From NCBI RefSeq assembly GCF_036894955.1, contig NZ_CP145905.1:2746501-2810500 (forward strand): 64,000 nucleotides of DNA. The letters are read 5' to 3'. Shown one piece after another: positions 1-8,833 of this stretch. The stretch comes from Paenibacillus sp. KS-LC4. GTDB taxonomy: Bacteria > Bacillota > Bacilli > Paenibacillales > Paenibacillaceae. Below the pieces are notes generated by a model. The model made no database searches. It was not told where the DNA came from and saw nothing but the letters and a program-made list of their open reading frames with translations. The translations under genes and the position numbers were made by a program. The first letter of the stretch is position 1. The number at the start of each line of letters is the position of its first letter.

Positions 1-1
1 A

Positions 2-94
2 GTGCTGATCTTCAAATTCGACAGCAGCATTGAGTATGGAAGCCGGATTGAAGGTATCCTCGAGGAAATTAACGGGGAGAACAAACGATCATGA
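2..94 (+). CDS. rbfA: Ribosome-binding factor A, C-terminal end (partial)
   Basis: Only the last 30 codons are present, reading in the frame that begins at base 2 and ending in TGA at 92-94. The residues (VLIFKFDSSIEYGSRIEGIL and a short charged tail) match the end of RbfA, a small KH-like factor for 16S rRNA/30S maturation. The stop overlaps the ATG of the next gene as ATGA, so the two are translationally coupled. The identification rests on this short tail and on the conserved rbfA-nrnA-truB-ribF order; the start lies outside the window. Confidence 0.8.
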   Translation: MLIFKFDSSIEYGSRIEGILEEINGENKRS

Positions 95-1080
95 CAGCTG
101 CTGCGTCCTATTTGCAGCAGTTGGATGATGCACTTGCTTTTATGCGCGGTGGGGACGACTTTCTGGTCGTCTCCCACGTGCAGCCCGATGGCGATGCCAT
201 TAGTTCGACGGTTGTCGTCGGTTGGCTGCTGGAGAAGCTTGGGAAAAAATCTACGTTGATTAACGAAAGTGAGCTGCCTTCAAGGCTTGCTCATTTGCGT
301 TCATTCGATACGATTATTCATTATGCAAAAGCCCAGCCAACACAATCGTATACTCGTGTTATTGCGGTCGATTGCGCTGATTATCGCCGGATGGGCAAAG
401 TGGAGAGCTTGTTTGCTCCGGGAGTGGAGCTGCTCAATATTGATCATCATCCAACTAATGACGGCTTTGGTACGGTTCAATTGATTCGTCCGAATGCAGC
501 AGCTACGGTTGAAATTTTATATGATTTAATCGAACGTGCGGGCATTTCCTTTGATTTGGAATGTGCGACGGCTATATATACCGGGCTTATTACAGATACT
601 GGCGGATTTCGCTACTCCAATACGACACCACATGTAATGAATATTGCTTCCCGCATGCTGGCGATTGGTGTACCGGGTCACAAATTGGCCGATCTGCTGC
701 TCGAAAAAATGTCGATGTCCAAGCTCAAGCTTCTGCAGCGTTGCCTTAGCAGACTTACGTTTAGCGACAATCAGCAAATTGGCTGGCTATATGTCAATAA
801 GGATGATTTTGCTGAGACAGGTGCGATATCGGAAGATATGGAGGGCATCGTCAATTATGCACTGAACATTGACGGTGTAGAAGTCGGCATTATGTTTAAA
901 GAGACGGAAGATGGCGGAGTGAAAGCCAGCTTGAGATCAGCAGGGACGGCGGATGTTGCTGCGATTGCCCAATCTTTTGGCGGTGGCGGACATGTCCGTG
1001 CTGCTGGCTGTCGTATTGATGCGCCGCTTCAAGAAGCAATCACCCAGTTGGTCGATGCGGTCAGAAAGGCGTTGAGCTAA
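91..1080 (+). CDS. nrnA: Bifunctional oligoribonuclease / pAp phosphatase NrnA (DHH-DHHA1 family)
   Basis: A 329-residue DHH phosphoesterase. NrnA degrades short RNA oligomers and converts 3',5'-pAp to AMP in the cytoplasm. Visible motifs are the metal-binding HVQPDGDA (residues 29-36), VDCAD (93-97), the DHH triad (118-120) and the C-terminal DHHA1 substrate loop GGGGHVRAAGC (297-307). Length is normal for the family. The ATG overlaps the rbfA stop and is followed three bases after its own stop by truB, so it sits in a tight translation/RNA-processing operon. Confidence 0.95.
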   Translation: MTAAASYLQQLDDALAFMRGGDDFLVVSHVQPDGDAISSTVVVGWLLEKLGKKSTLINESELPSRLAHLRSFDTIIHYAKAQPTQSYTRVIAVDCADYRRMGKVESLFAPGVELLNIDHHPTNDGFGTVQLIRPNAAATVEILYDLIERAGISFDLECATAIYTGLITDTGGFRYSNTTPHVMNIASRMLAIGVPGHKLADLLLEKMSMSKLKLLQRCLSRLTFSDNQQIGWLYVNKDDFAETGAISEDMEGIVNYALNIDGVEVGIMFKETEDGGVKASLRSAGTADVAAIAQSFGGGGHVRAAGCRIDAPLQEAITQLVDAVRKALS

Positions 1081-1083
1081 CAG

Positions 1084-1983
1084 ATGGACGGTATTATCGC
1101 AGTATGGAAGCCTGCCGGCTGGACCTCGCATGATGTTGTAGCCAAGGTGAGAAGACTGCTGAAGATGAAGCGTATCGGCCATACGGGAACGCTAGACCCT
1201 ATGGTGACAGGTGTTTTGCCGCTATGTCTTGGCCGAGCTACTCGTGTAGTCGAATATGTGCAGGAGCGCCCCAAGGCGTATGAAGCGGTTATCCAGCTGG
1301 GCCTTGCAACGGATACAGAGGATTTGACAGGTACAGTCACGGAGCAGCAAACAGGTGTGCAGGTAACGCGTGAAGATATTATTCGCGTGCTGCGCCGTTT
1401 CGTGGGCGAAATTGAGCAAGTTCCTCCGATGTTCTCCGCTGTAAAGGTAGACGGAAAACGTTTATATGAATTGGCGCGTGAAGGCAAGACAGTAGAGCGC
1501 AAAGCGCGGAAAGTAACGATTCATCAAATTGAGCTGCTTGACCTAGAGCTTGATTTGGAATTTCCACGCTTCTCGTTTTCTGTTGTTTGTTCAAAAGGGA
1601 CGTATATTCGCACGTTATGTGTAGATGTCGGTCATGCGCTAGGAGTTCCAGCAGCGATGGCAGAGCTTACCCGGACGATGTCTGGCGGTTTTACGAAGGA
1701 GCAATGTGTAAGTCTGGAGCAGATTGAAGCTCTTGGCACGGAGGGTATAGCGCCGTTTATATTGCCTGCTGAGCTGGGTATCCAGCATTTGCCAAGGATT
1801 CAGGTCGATGCTCGTTTGACTTCGCTTGCTCTTAAAGGACAGAAGCTTCCGCTTCGCTTGCTTAACGAGGAACCTGAAGCAGGGAAGCCAGTACGTCTTT
1901 TTGGTGAAAATGATTTGTTTATTGGTATTTTTGAGGCCGATCATGCTTTAGCGGTACTCACGCCTATCAAGGTGTTCTCGTAA
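1084..1983 (+). CDS. truB: tRNA pseudouridine(55) synthase TruB
   Basis: Isomerises U55 in the T-loop of tRNAs. The protein (299 residues) begins with the typical MDGIIAVWKPAGWTSHDVV stretch and carries the catalytic Asp in GHTGTLDP (D38), plus the KGTYIRTL motif of the TruB fold and a C-terminal PUA-like region. It follows nrnA by three bases and precedes ribF, the usual Bacillota order. Nothing abnormal is seen. Confidence 0.97.
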   Translation: MDGIIAVWKPAGWTSHDVVAKVRRLLKMKRIGHTGTLDPMVTGVLPLCLGRATRVVEYVQERPKAYEAVIQLGLATDTEDLTGTVTEQQTGVQVTREDIIRVLRRFVGEIEQVPPMFSAVKVDGKRLYELAREGKTVERKARKVTIHQIELLDLELDLEFPRFSFSVVCSKGTYIRTLCVDVGHALGVPAAMAELTRTMSGGFTKEQCVSLEQIEALGTEGIAPFILPAELGIQHLPRIQVDARLTSLALKGQKLPLRLLNEEPEAGKPVRLFGENDLFIGIFEADHALAVLTPIKVFS

Positions 1984-2038
1984 CCTAACGTATACTTGGT
2001 TATCGGAAAGTCATATAGGAATTGCAGGTGCATCAGCG

Positions 2039-2986
2039 TTGGAAATGATCTCATTGGAATATCCGGTAATTGAGCTGCCAAAACAGCTGCGAAATAAATC
2101 GCTTTCTATTGCAATTGGACATTTTGACGGAGTACATCGCGGCCACCGCAATGTGATTGAGCAAGTTGTTGCTGCAGCCAAGAGAACCGGAGGATTGTCG
2201 GCGGTTATGACGTTTAACCCGCATCCGAAGGAAGTGCTTGGCCGTGGCGATCAATATTACAACTGCTTGACGCCGCTTGCTGTCAAACAGTCGCTATTTG
2301 CTGAATTAGGTGTCGATTTGGTGCTAGTCGTCAAATTTGATCATGATTTTGCAGCGATTATGCCGGAGCAGTTTGTTGACGAGGTACTTCGCCGATTAGG
2401 AGCTACACAAATTGTAGTTGGTTTTGATTTTAATTTTGGCTACAAGGGCCAAGGAAATGCCGCCGCAATGAAGGCGTTATGCGAGCCGGACATTCAGGTC
2501 GAAATTGTTGAGCCGCTATACGATAATGGCTTAAAGGTGAGCAGCACATATATTCGACAGGCGCTTGGCGACGGTGATATAGAGCTTGCGACAAAGCTGC
2601 TCGGGCGTCCCTTTGAGATAGCAGGAACGGTTGTGCACGGTGACGGCAGAGGCAGCAGCATTGGCTTCCCGACGGCTAATGTGGATGTTTCCTTGCCTTA
2701 TGTCATGCCGCGCCTCGGCGTTTTTGGCATTTCAGCGGTCGTACTCGGCAAGTCGTATTATGGCGTATTAAATCATGGGATGAAACCGACCTTTAATAAA
2801 GAAGATATTCGTCCGGTGCTGGAAGCCCATTTATTCGACTTTCATCAAGTTATTTATGATGAGCCCATTAAACTGCAATTTCATACTTTTATCCGTCCTG
2901 AGCAGCGTTTTAGCAGTGTAGATGAGCTTATCCGGCAAATCCATGCGGATGCTGAGCAAGCGAAGCGTCAGTTTGGTGTGGAATAG
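2039..2986 (+). CDS. ribF: Bifunctional riboflavin kinase / FAD synthetase RibF
   Basis: Phosphorylates riboflavin to FMN and adenylates FMN to FAD. The N-terminal nucleotidyltransferase half shows GHFDGVHRGHR (27-37) and VGFDFNFGYKG; the C-terminal kinase half shows GRGSSIGFPTAN (about 204-215) and a family-typical tail. TTG at 2039 is chosen as start because AGGTG lies 8 bases upstream, whereas the in-frame ATG two codons later has no suitable ribosome site. Length (315) is normal. It is the last gene of the rbfA-nrnA-truB-ribF run before the rpsO promoter. Confidence 0.95.
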   Translation: MEMISLEYPVIELPKQLRNKSLSIAIGHFDGVHRGHRNVIEQVVAAAKRTGGLSAVMTFNPHPKEVLGRGDQYYNCLTPLAVKQSLFAELGVDLVLVVKFDHDFAAIMPEQFVDEVLRRLGATQIVVGFDFNFGYKGQGNAAAMKALCEPDIQVEIVEPLYDNGLKVSSTYIRQALGDGDIELATKLLGRPFEIAGTVVHGDGRGSSIGFPTANVDVSLPYVMPRLGVFGISAVVLGKSYYGVLNHGMKPTFNKEDIRPVLEAHLFDFHQVIYDEPIKLQFHTFIRPEQRFSSVDELIRQIHADAEQAKRQFGVE

Positions 2987-2999
2987 CTGCCTAATGGCA

Positions 3000-3029
3000 T
3001 TTACTTTTACTATAGGCTTGTGATATACT
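3000..3029 (+). promoter_or_regulatory. Sigma-A-type promoter of rpsO
   Basis: TTTACT (3000-3005), an 18-base spacer and TATACT (3024-3029), with an extended -10 TG at 3021-3022. Transcription would start near 3036, leaving a leader of about 130 bases before rpsO. Confidence 0.6.
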
Positions 3030-3035
3030 AAAACA

Positions 3036-3164
3036 CGTTGCGATTCTACTTTTTTGTCAGAATACGCAGCTGCAATTGGAACCTTAGCTTGGATGTCCGC
3101 TCTCACCGACGGCGCCTGGGCTAATGGCGATTATTGAATATAAGTTCAAGGAGGTGACTTTAGG
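3036..3164 (+). promoter_or_regulatory. rpsO 5' leader, possible S15 autoregulatory RNA
   Basis: The leader between the rpsO promoter and start codon is long for a 270-base gene and GC-rich in its middle (about 3090-3130), including CGACGGCGCC. S15 is known to bind structured rpsO leaders in several phyla, including a Geobacillus example. I could not fold the segment, so the regulatory role is an inference. The segment ends with the strong ribosome site AAGGAGGTGA. Confidence 0.35.
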
Positions 3165-3434
3165 ATGGCAATTACACAAGAGCGTAAACAAGAATTGATT
3201 GATACGCACAAAACGCATGCGAGCGATACGGGTTCACCGGAGGTTCAAGTAGCTATCCTAACGGAAAACATCGTTAACTTGACGCAACATTTTCGGGAGC
3301 ACAAGAAAGACCACCACTCCCGTCGTGGTTTGCTCAAGATGGTAGGTCAACGTCGTAAGCTGTTGAGATACCTTAAAAACAAAGATGTTAACCGTTATAG
3401 CGCATTGATCGAAAAACTCGGCCTTCGCCGCTAA
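3165..3434 (+). CDS. rpsO: 30S ribosomal protein S15
   Basis: The 89-residue product is full-length S15 ([20 protein letters not shown] to the GLRR end), a primary 16S rRNA binder in the small-subunit platform. AAGGAGGTGA sits just upstream of the ATG. It has its own promoter and a strong terminator, and is followed by pnp as in most bacteria. Confidence 0.99.
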   Translation: MAITQERKQELIDTHKTHASDTGSPEVQVAILTENIVNLTQHFREHKKDHHSRRGLLKMVGQRRKLLRYLKNKDVNRYSALIEKLGLRR

Positions 3435-3450
3435 AACATGTTTCATGAGA

Positions 3451-3510
3451 AGCAACCTGGTTGTTTTGCTGTCCGGCATTACGGACTTGGCAAAATCGGG
3501 TTGCTTTTTG
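3451..3510 (+). terminator. Intrinsic terminator after rpsO
   Basis: A long hairpin: AGCAACC (3451-3457) pairs with GGGTTGCT (3498-3505), with an inner helix GTCCG/CGGAC around a GCATTA loop. It is followed by a T tract (TTTTTG). Confidence 0.85.
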
Positions 3511-3606
3511 TAATATGCGAGAGTTAAGCAGGATATAGAGGTCTTGCTGGCGAATGTTATGTTTGTCAATCGTTAAAATTATATTTGAAACATAGGAGGG
3601 ATACGT

Positions 3607-5703
3607 TTGCAACAGGTTGAAATGATTTTGGGTGGACGCAAGCTTGTTCTGGAAACAGGCAGACTTGCGAAGCAAGCGAATGCTGCTGTAACCGTACGTT
3701 ATGGCGACACCGTTGTACTCTGTACAGTGACCGCTTCCAAAGGGCCAAAAGATTTAGATTTTTTCCCGCTTACGGTGAACTATGAAGAGCGTCTGTATGC
3801 AGTTGGTAAAATCCCTGGTGGATTTATTAAACGTGAAGGACGTCCGAGTGAGAAAGCGATTTTGTCAAGCCGTCTGACGGACCGTCCAATTCGTCCATTG
3901 TTCCCTGAGGGCTTCCGTAATGATGTTCAAATCGCGAACATCGTAATGAGTGTGGATCAGGATTGCTCGCCTGAAATGGCGGCAATGATTGGTACCTCCG
4001 CAGCACTGGCGATTTCTGATGTTCCATTTAACGGACCAATCGGCGGCGTGAGCGTCGGTCGTGTTGACGGCGAATTCGTAATTATTCCAACCGTTGAGCA
4101 AGAGCAGAAAAGCGATGTTTTCGTTGTCGTTGCTGGTACGAAAGATGCCATCATGATGGTGGAAGCAGAAGCAAATGAAGTTCCTGAGGACGTTATGCTG
4201 GAAGCGATTATGTTCGGGCATGATGAAATTAAGAAAATCGTTGCTACAATTGAGCAATTGCAGGCAGTTGCCAGCAAAGAAAAAATGGAAGTTACGCTTC
4301 ATGCAGTCAACGAAGAAGTAAATGCTGCTGTACGCGCATTTGCATCTGCTCGTTTGGTTGAAGCGATTCGCATTCCCGAGAAGCATGAGCGTCAAGATGC
4401 TATTGATGCGGTTAATGCGGACACGGTTGCACATTTCGATGAAGTATATGCAGAGACGCCTGAGCTGCTTGGCGATGTCAAAGAAGTGCTTTATGATATC
4501 GTTAAAGAAGAAGTTCGTCGCCTGATTACACATGAGAAAATTCGTCCTGATGGCCGTGCGCCAGAAGAAATTCGTCCAATCGAATGTGATGTGGCGATAT
4601 TGCCGCGTACACACGGATCTGGACTGTTTACACGTGGACAAACGCAAGCACTCAGCATTTGTACGCTTGGACCGCTTGGCGATGTGCAAATTCTTGATGG
4701 CATCAGCCCGGAAGAAACGAAACGTTTTATGCATCACTATAATTTCCCGCCATTCAGCGTAGGTGAAGCAAGACCGCTTCGTCCTCCAGGTCGTCGTGAA
4801 ATTGGGCATGGTGCACTCGGCGAGCGCGCTTTGTCGAAGGTTATTCCGTCTGAGGCTGATTTCCCGTATACGATTCGTCTTGTATCCGAGGTGCTTGAAT
4901 CGAATGGATCAACTTCGCAAGCTAGTATTTGTGCAAGCACACTTGCTATGCTGGACGCTGGCGTTCCGATTAAAGCTCCGGTTGCAGGTATCGCGATGGG
5001 TCTAATTAAAGATGGTGAGCATTTCTCCATTTTGTCTGACATTCAAGGGATGGAAGATCATCTCGGCGATATGGACTTTAAAGTTGCGGGTACAGCTGAG
5101 GGTGTAACGGCTATTCAAATGGATATCAAAATTGACGGTATTGATCGTTCGATTTTGGAGCAGGCGCTTGAGCAAGCACGTGAAGGACGCATGCATATTC
5201 TAGGTAAAATGACGGAGATTATATCGGTTGCTCGTCCAAATCTTTCTAAATATGCGCCTAAAATTCTCACGCTTCGCATTAATCCGGACAAAATCCGTGA
5301 TGTTATCGGCTCTGGCGGTAAAATCATCAATAAGATTATTGAAGAAACTGGCGTGAAAATTGATATCGAGCAAGACGGCATGGTTTATATTGCTTCTTCT
5401 AATGAAGAGATGAACCAAAAAGCCAAAGCGATCATCGAAGGCATTGTGAAGGAAGTTGTAATTGGCGAAATTTATTTAGGTACGGTTAAGCGAATCGAGA
5501 AGTTCGGCGCATTCGTTGAAATTTTACCGAACAAAGACGGTTTAGTGCACATTTCCCAGCTTGCGAACGAGCGTGTCGCTAAAGTGGAAGATGTCATAGC
5601 GATCGGCGACCAAATTACAGTTAAAGTAACGGAAATTGATCAGCAGGGTCGCATTAACTTGTCCCGTAAAGCTGTATTGACGCCAACTGTACCAGCACAA
5701 TAA
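3607..5703 (+). CDS. pnp: Polyribonucleotide nucleotidyltransferase (PNPase)
   Basis: Phosphorolytic 3'-5' exoribonuclease of mRNA decay. The 698 residues show two RNase PH domains (about 1-210 and 300-545, with [11 protein letters not shown] and FTRGQTQAL), a KH domain around [19 protein letters not shown] and a C-terminal S1 domain ([20 protein letters not shown]). TTG at 3607 is the start, with AGGAGGG 6 bases upstream. The gene is separated from rpsO by a terminator, but I did not find a convincing promoter for it. RNase J and RNase Y, its partners in RNA turnover, are also in this window. Confidence 0.97.
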   Translation: MQQVEMILGGRKLVLETGRLAKQANAAVTVRYGDTVVLCTVTASKGPKDLDFFPLTVNYEERLYAVGKIPGGFIKREGRPSEKAILSSRLTDRPIRPLFPEGFRNDVQIANIVMSVDQDCSPEMAAMIGTSAALAISDVPFNGPIGGVSVGRVDGEFVIIPTVEQEQKSDVFVVVAGTKDAIMMVEAEANEVPEDVMLEAIMFGHDEIKKIVATIEQLQAVASKEKMEVTLHAVNEEVNAAVRAFASARLVEAIRIPEKHERQDAIDAVNADTVAHFDEVYAETPELLGDVKEVLYDIVKEEVRRLITHEKIRPDGRAPEEIRPIECDVAILPRTHGSGLFTRGQTQALSICTLGPLGDVQILDGISPEETKRFMHHYNFPPFSVGEARPLRPPGRREIGHGALGERALSKVIPSEADFPYTIRLVSEVLESNGSTSQASICASTLAMLDAGVPIKAPVAGIAMGLIKDGEHFSILSDIQGMEDHLGDMDFKVAGTAEGVTAIQMDIKIDGIDRSILEQALEQAREGRMHILGKMTEIISVARPNLSKYAPKILTLRINPDKIRDVIGSGGKIINKIIEETGVKIDIEQDGMVYIASSNEEMNQKAKAIIEGIVKEVVIGEIYLGTVKRIEKFGAFVEILPNKDGLVHISQLANERVAKVEDVIAIGDQITVKVTEIDQQGRINLSRKAVLTPTVPAQ

Positions 5704-5726
5704 CGGCTGCAACGTTACAAGGCAGG

Positions 5727-5745
5727 GGCACCGTAAGGTGCTTTC
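5727..5745 (+). terminator. Weak terminator after pnp
   Basis: A short GCACC-GTAA-GGTGC hairpin followed by TTTCT. Stronger hairpins lie further downstream, so this may be only part of the termination signal. Confidence 0.4.
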
Positions 5746-5811
5746 TCAAAATATTAGCGTGCAGAGGTTTTCTCTTGTTTGGTAGGAGTCTATTTCTGCG
5801 TCAAACGGATT

Positions 5812-5858
5812 GTTGCCGCAAAAAAACGGCAACCCCGTTTATACTTTTTTTATAAACG
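5812..5858 (+). repeat. Two adjacent palindromic hairpins
   Basis: GTTGCCG (5812-5818) pairs with CGGCAAC (5827-5833) around an A-rich loop. Three bases on, CGTTTATA (5836-5843) pairs with TATAAACG (5851-5858) around CTTTTTT. Both helices are perfect. They lie between pnp and ylxY and their role is unknown. Confidence 0.6.
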
Positions 5859-5862
5859 AAGC

Positions 5863-5897
5863 AAAGAGCCAGATTCCATCTGTCTCTTTTTATTTTG
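5863..5897 (+). terminator. Terminator upstream of ylxY
   Basis: AAAGAG and CAGAT (5863-5874) pair with ATCTG and CTCTTT (5878-5889) with a single mismatch, followed by a T-rich tail. It probably ends readthrough from pnp. Confidence 0.7.
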
Positions 5898-5994
5898 CTG
5901 TCAAAAATTCCTTCTCAATAAAAGTTGGCCCATTTCTCTCTAACATAATCTCGTCCTATAATTCATACATATGGAGCAATGAGGGACGAGGTGA

Positions 5995-6999
5995 ATGAAG
6001 GTGCTGAGAAAAATAGGAGCAGCCATAGGCTGCATGCTGATTATGGTCGTATTCATTCGCGCGAATGCGGGAGGGACTGCTGATTATATCAGCGCAATTA
6101 AACGGGAAAGCGGCATAACGACGCAGACGGATGAGTCGATTCTAGATGATAATAAAGCGAAGCTTCGTGCTGCTGTCACAGCAGAAGCAGCGAGCCGCTC
6201 CATTAAGCCGGTCGATGCCCGTATTGACCGCGTATGGAAGGCAATTCCCGGTTATAATGGGCTGGAGGTAGACGTAGAGAGCACGGTCGAGAAGACGATA
6301 GCGTCGGGTTCAATCTCGCCGATTTTATATGTGTACAGGGAGACGGCCCCGCGCATTAAGCTAACAGATTTAGGCCCGCATCCGGTTTACAAAGGCAATC
6401 CAAACAAAAAAATGATTTCGCTAATGATCAATGTTGCTTGGGGCAATGAATACATAACGCCGATCCTTCAAACCTTGAACAAGGAAGAGGTAAAGGCGAC
6501 TTTTTTTCTCGATGGCTCGTGGCTAAAGAAATATCCGGAAATCGCCAAGCAGATTCAGGCGGAGGGGCATGAAATGTCCAATCATGCGTATACGCATCCG
6601 AAGATGAGCGAGCTCAGCCGAAATGCTGCCTATTTGCAAATTTCCCGCACGGAGGAGCTGCTCAAGTCAACGCTTGGCGTGACGAATAAATGGTTTGCCC
6701 CGCCTTCGGGCGATTTTAACCAAATGACGGTGCAGGTGGCGGCGGAGCAGAGGCTTCGCACGGTGTTATGGACGATAGATACTGTCGATTGGACGAAGCC
6801 GACAGCAGACTGGATCATTCGGCGAATTTCATCGCGGCTGGAGCCAGGCGCACTTATTCTGATGCATCCAACAGCGTCCTCGCGCGATGCTTTAACCGGA
6901 ATGATTCGTGAAATCAAACGTCAAGGCTATGTGCTTGGCACCGTGAGCGAGACACTGTCGGAGGCGCGGATTCCCGTTGATGTTGAGCAGCAACCATAA
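5995..6999 (+). CDS. ylxY: Polysaccharide deacetylase-like protein YlxY
   Basis: A 334-residue NodB-fold protein with an N-terminal membrane anchor or signal (hydrophobic residues about 7-25). The deacetylase region starts near residue 135. The family's usual TFDD metal/catalytic motif is replaced by MINVAWGNEY, while the second motif SNHAYTHP with the paired His and the later FAPPSGDF and LMHP motifs are kept. It matches B. subtilis YlxY in sequence style and in its pnp-ylxY-mlpA position. ATG at 5995 has GAGGGA 9 bases upstream. With the first Asp pair absent, deacetylase activity is uncertain; a role at the cell wall or spore is inferred only. Confidence 0.85.
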   Translation: MKVLRKIGAAIGCMLIMVVFIRANAGGTADYISAIKRESGITTQTDESILDDNKAKLRAAVTAEAASRSIKPVDARIDRVWKAIPGYNGLEVDVESTVEKTIASGSISPILYVYRETAPRIKLTDLGPHPVYKGNPNKKMISLMINVAWGNEYITPILQTLNKEEVKATFFLDGSWLKKYPEIAKQIQAEGHEMSNHAYTHPKMSELSRNAAYLQISRTEELLKSTLGVTNKWFAPPSGDFNQMTVQVAAEQRLRTVLWTIDTVDWTKPTADWIIRRISSRLEPGALILMHPTASSRDALTGMIREIKRQGYVLGTVSETLSEARIPVDVEQQP

Positions 7000-7042
7000 T
7001 TTTGATATAGTGTTTACATTCATGCTTACAGGAGGACCCTTC

Positions 7043-8308
7043 GTGAAAAAATATACGCTTAGCAACGGTTTAAGAGTCGTAGTCGAATATATTCCCACCT
7101 GCCGCTCGGTTTCATTTGGCATTTGGGTCAAAACAGGCTCCCGGAATGAGACGCCTGAAAATAACGGGATCTCGCATTTTATCGAACATATGCTTTTCAA
7201 AGGGACTGATCAGCGCAGTGCCAAAGACATAGCCGACCTGTTCGATGGAATTGGGGGCAATGTCAATGCGTTTACCTCCAAAGAGTATACCTGCTATTAT
7301 GCCAAGGTGCTCGATGAGCATTTGCCGCTGGCTGTAGATGCGCTTTCGGATATGTTTTTCAATTCCAAGCTGGATGAGGCGGATTTGGCAAAAGAGCGCA
7401 ATGTTATTTTGGAAGAAATTTCGATGTATGAGGACACGCCAGATGACAAGGTGCATGATGAAGCATCGCGTGCCGCATATGGCGATCACCCCCTCGCTTA
7501 TTCGATTTTGGGCCTAGAGGAGCGTCTTGCTGAAATGACGCCTGATACACTGCGCGCTTATATGAACGATTATTATACGATTGACAACACCGTTGTCAGT
7601 GTCGCAGGTAATGTGGAAGAAGGCAAGCTGCTGGAGCTGCTGGAGCAGCATTTTGGCAAGTTTGATCGAAAAGGTATGCCTCAGCTAGTGAAGGCGCCTG
7701 AATTCCGTGGAGACTATATTTTCTATAAGAAGAAAACTGAGCAAAACCATCTTTGCCTGTCCTTTCAGGGCTGTTCGATTTCGGATGAGAAGCTGTATGC
7801 GATGGTGCTGCTCAACAATGCGCTGGGCGGCGGCATGAGCTCGCGTCTGTTCCAAGAAATCCGTGAAAAGCGCGGTCTCGCCTATTCGGTTTATTCTTAT
7901 CACTCCTCTTATGCGGACAGCGGCTTGTTCACCCTATATGCAGGTACAGCGCCGAAGCAAACGAAGGAAGTGCTCGATTTGACGATGGAGCAGCTTGAGG
8001 AGCTTGCTTCCAGGGGGCTTGAGGATGCGGAGCTTCATCGGGGCAAAGAGCAGCTTAAGGGCAGTCTGATTCTTAGTCTGGAGAGCACAAGCAGCCGAAT
8101 GACCCGTCTTGGGAAAAATGAGCTGATGCTGGGCCGGCATTACACGCTTGATGAGCTGCTTCAGCGTATTGATTCCGTGACGATGGACGATGTGAGAAGC
8201 GTAACGGAGCGAATGCTTGCGGCACCGTTTGCGGTGGCAATGGTAGGTTCAAGCGACAGGGCAGCATCTAAACTTGGGAGGGATCGTTTTGTATCGCGTA
8301 CTGTTTAA
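7043..8308 (+). CDS. mlpA: M16 family zinc metallopeptidase MlpA (YmxG)
   Basis: A 421-residue pitrilysin/processing-peptidase-like zinc protease. The inverted zinc motif HFIEH is at residues 45-49, with the downstream acidic ligand region [21 protein letters not shown] at 7043 is the start, as GGAGGA lies 6 bases upstream; the reading frame extends 22 codons further up but has no ribosome site there. It sits in the conserved ylxY-mlpA-(dut)-spoVF block and overlaps the 5' end of dut, so the two are co-translated. Confidence 0.93.
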   Translation: MKKYTLSNGLRVVVEYIPTCRSVSFGIWVKTGSRNETPENNGISHFIEHMLFKGTDQRSAKDIADLFDGIGGNVNAFTSKEYTCYYAKVLDEHLPLAVDALSDMFFNSKLDEADLAKERNVILEEISMYEDTPDDKVHDEASRAAYGDHPLAYSILGLEERLAEMTPDTLRAYMNDYYTIDNTVVSVAGNVEEGKLLELLEQHFGKFDRKGMPQLVKAPEFRGDYIFYKKKTEQNHLCLSFQGCSISDEKLYAMVLLNNALGGGMSSRLFQEIREKRGLAYSVYSYHSSYADSGLFTLYAGTAPKQTKEVLDLTMEQLEELASRGLEDAELHRGKEQLKGSLILSLESTSSRMTRLGKNELMLGRHYTLDELLQRIDSVTMDDVRSVTERMLAAPFAVAMVGSSDRAASKLGRDRFVSRTV

Positions 8309-8732
8309 AAGAGTAGAGGGCAATGAAGACATTAAGCTTCCTTGCAAAATGTCCGAATGGGCTGCGGGCTTCGACCTGCAGGCTGCTGTATCAGAGCCTG
8401 TAGAGCTTGCGCCAGGTGAGCGCAAGCTCATTCCAACAGGCTTTGCGATGGCAATGCCGGCTGAGCTGGAGGCGCAAATTCGTCCGCGCAGCGGTCTGGC
8501 TTACAAGTATGGTATTACATGCTTGAACTCACCAGGTACGATTGACGCCGATTATCGCGGAGAAGTGAAGGTGCTGCTCGTTAATTTGGGGCAGGAGCCG
8601 TTCACGATTGCACGAGGCGAGCGCATCGCCCAAATGGTGTTCCAGAGGGTGCCGGTTGTTACTATTGAAGAGGCAGCCGAATTGCCGGATACGGTGCGTG
8701 GCAGCGGCGGTTTCGGACATACTGGCGTTTAA
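8289..8732 (+). CDS. dut: Deoxyuridine 5'-triphosphate nucleotidohydrolase (dUTPase)
   Basis: Trimeric dUTPase (147 residues) that hydrolyses dUTP to dUMP and keeps uracil out of DNA. All five motifs are visible: [38 protein letters not shown] and the C-terminal [13 protein letters not shown] at 8289 is preferred over the in-frame TTG at 8274 because GGGAGGG at 8276-8282 serves it at normal spacing. The start overlaps the end of mlpA by 20 bases. It is followed directly by a strong terminator. Confidence 0.95.
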   Translation: MYRVLFKRVEGNEDIKLPCKMSEWAAGFDLQAAVSEPVELAPGERKLIPTGFAMAMPAELEAQIRPRSGLAYKYGITCLNSPGTIDADYRGEVKVLLVNLGQEPFTIARGERIAQMVFQRVPVVTIEEAAELPDTVRGSGGFGHTGV

Positions 8733-8739
8733 TAATTGA

Positions 8740-8769
8740 GACCGGAGCAGCTGCTCCGGTCTTTTTTTT
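8740..8769 (+). terminator. Strong terminator after dut
   Basis: A perfect 22-base palindrome (8740-8761; arms GACCGGAGCAG and CTGCTCCGGTC) followed by eight T residues. It isolates the following spoVF promoter. Confidence 0.93.
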
Positions 8770-8770
8770 C

Positions 8771-8797
8771 ACCCATTCTGGGCCCAGGCATAAGATA
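8771..8797 (+). promoter_or_regulatory. Sigma-K-type promoter of the dipicolinate synthase genes
   Basis: AC at 8771-8772, a 16-base gap, then CATAAGATA (8789-8797), which fits the sigma-K pattern AC-N16/17-CATANNNTA. The expected transcription start near 8804 is just upstream of the dpaA ribosome site. In B. subtilis spoVF is known to be sigma-K dependent in the mother cell, which supports the match. Confidence 0.7.
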
Positions 8798-8833
8798 GTC
8801 TATATCTACATGCGCGAGAGAGGAGTGAAGCCG

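Noticed and set aside
3865-4809. 314-residue minus-strand reading frame inside pnp
   Set aside because: It is antisense to a well-supported pnp gene, rich in Cys, His and Asn as expected for a shadow frame, and has no ribosome site or family features.
5810-5998. Possible small gene before ylxY
   Set aside because: It covers three hairpins including a terminator, and has no ribosome site.
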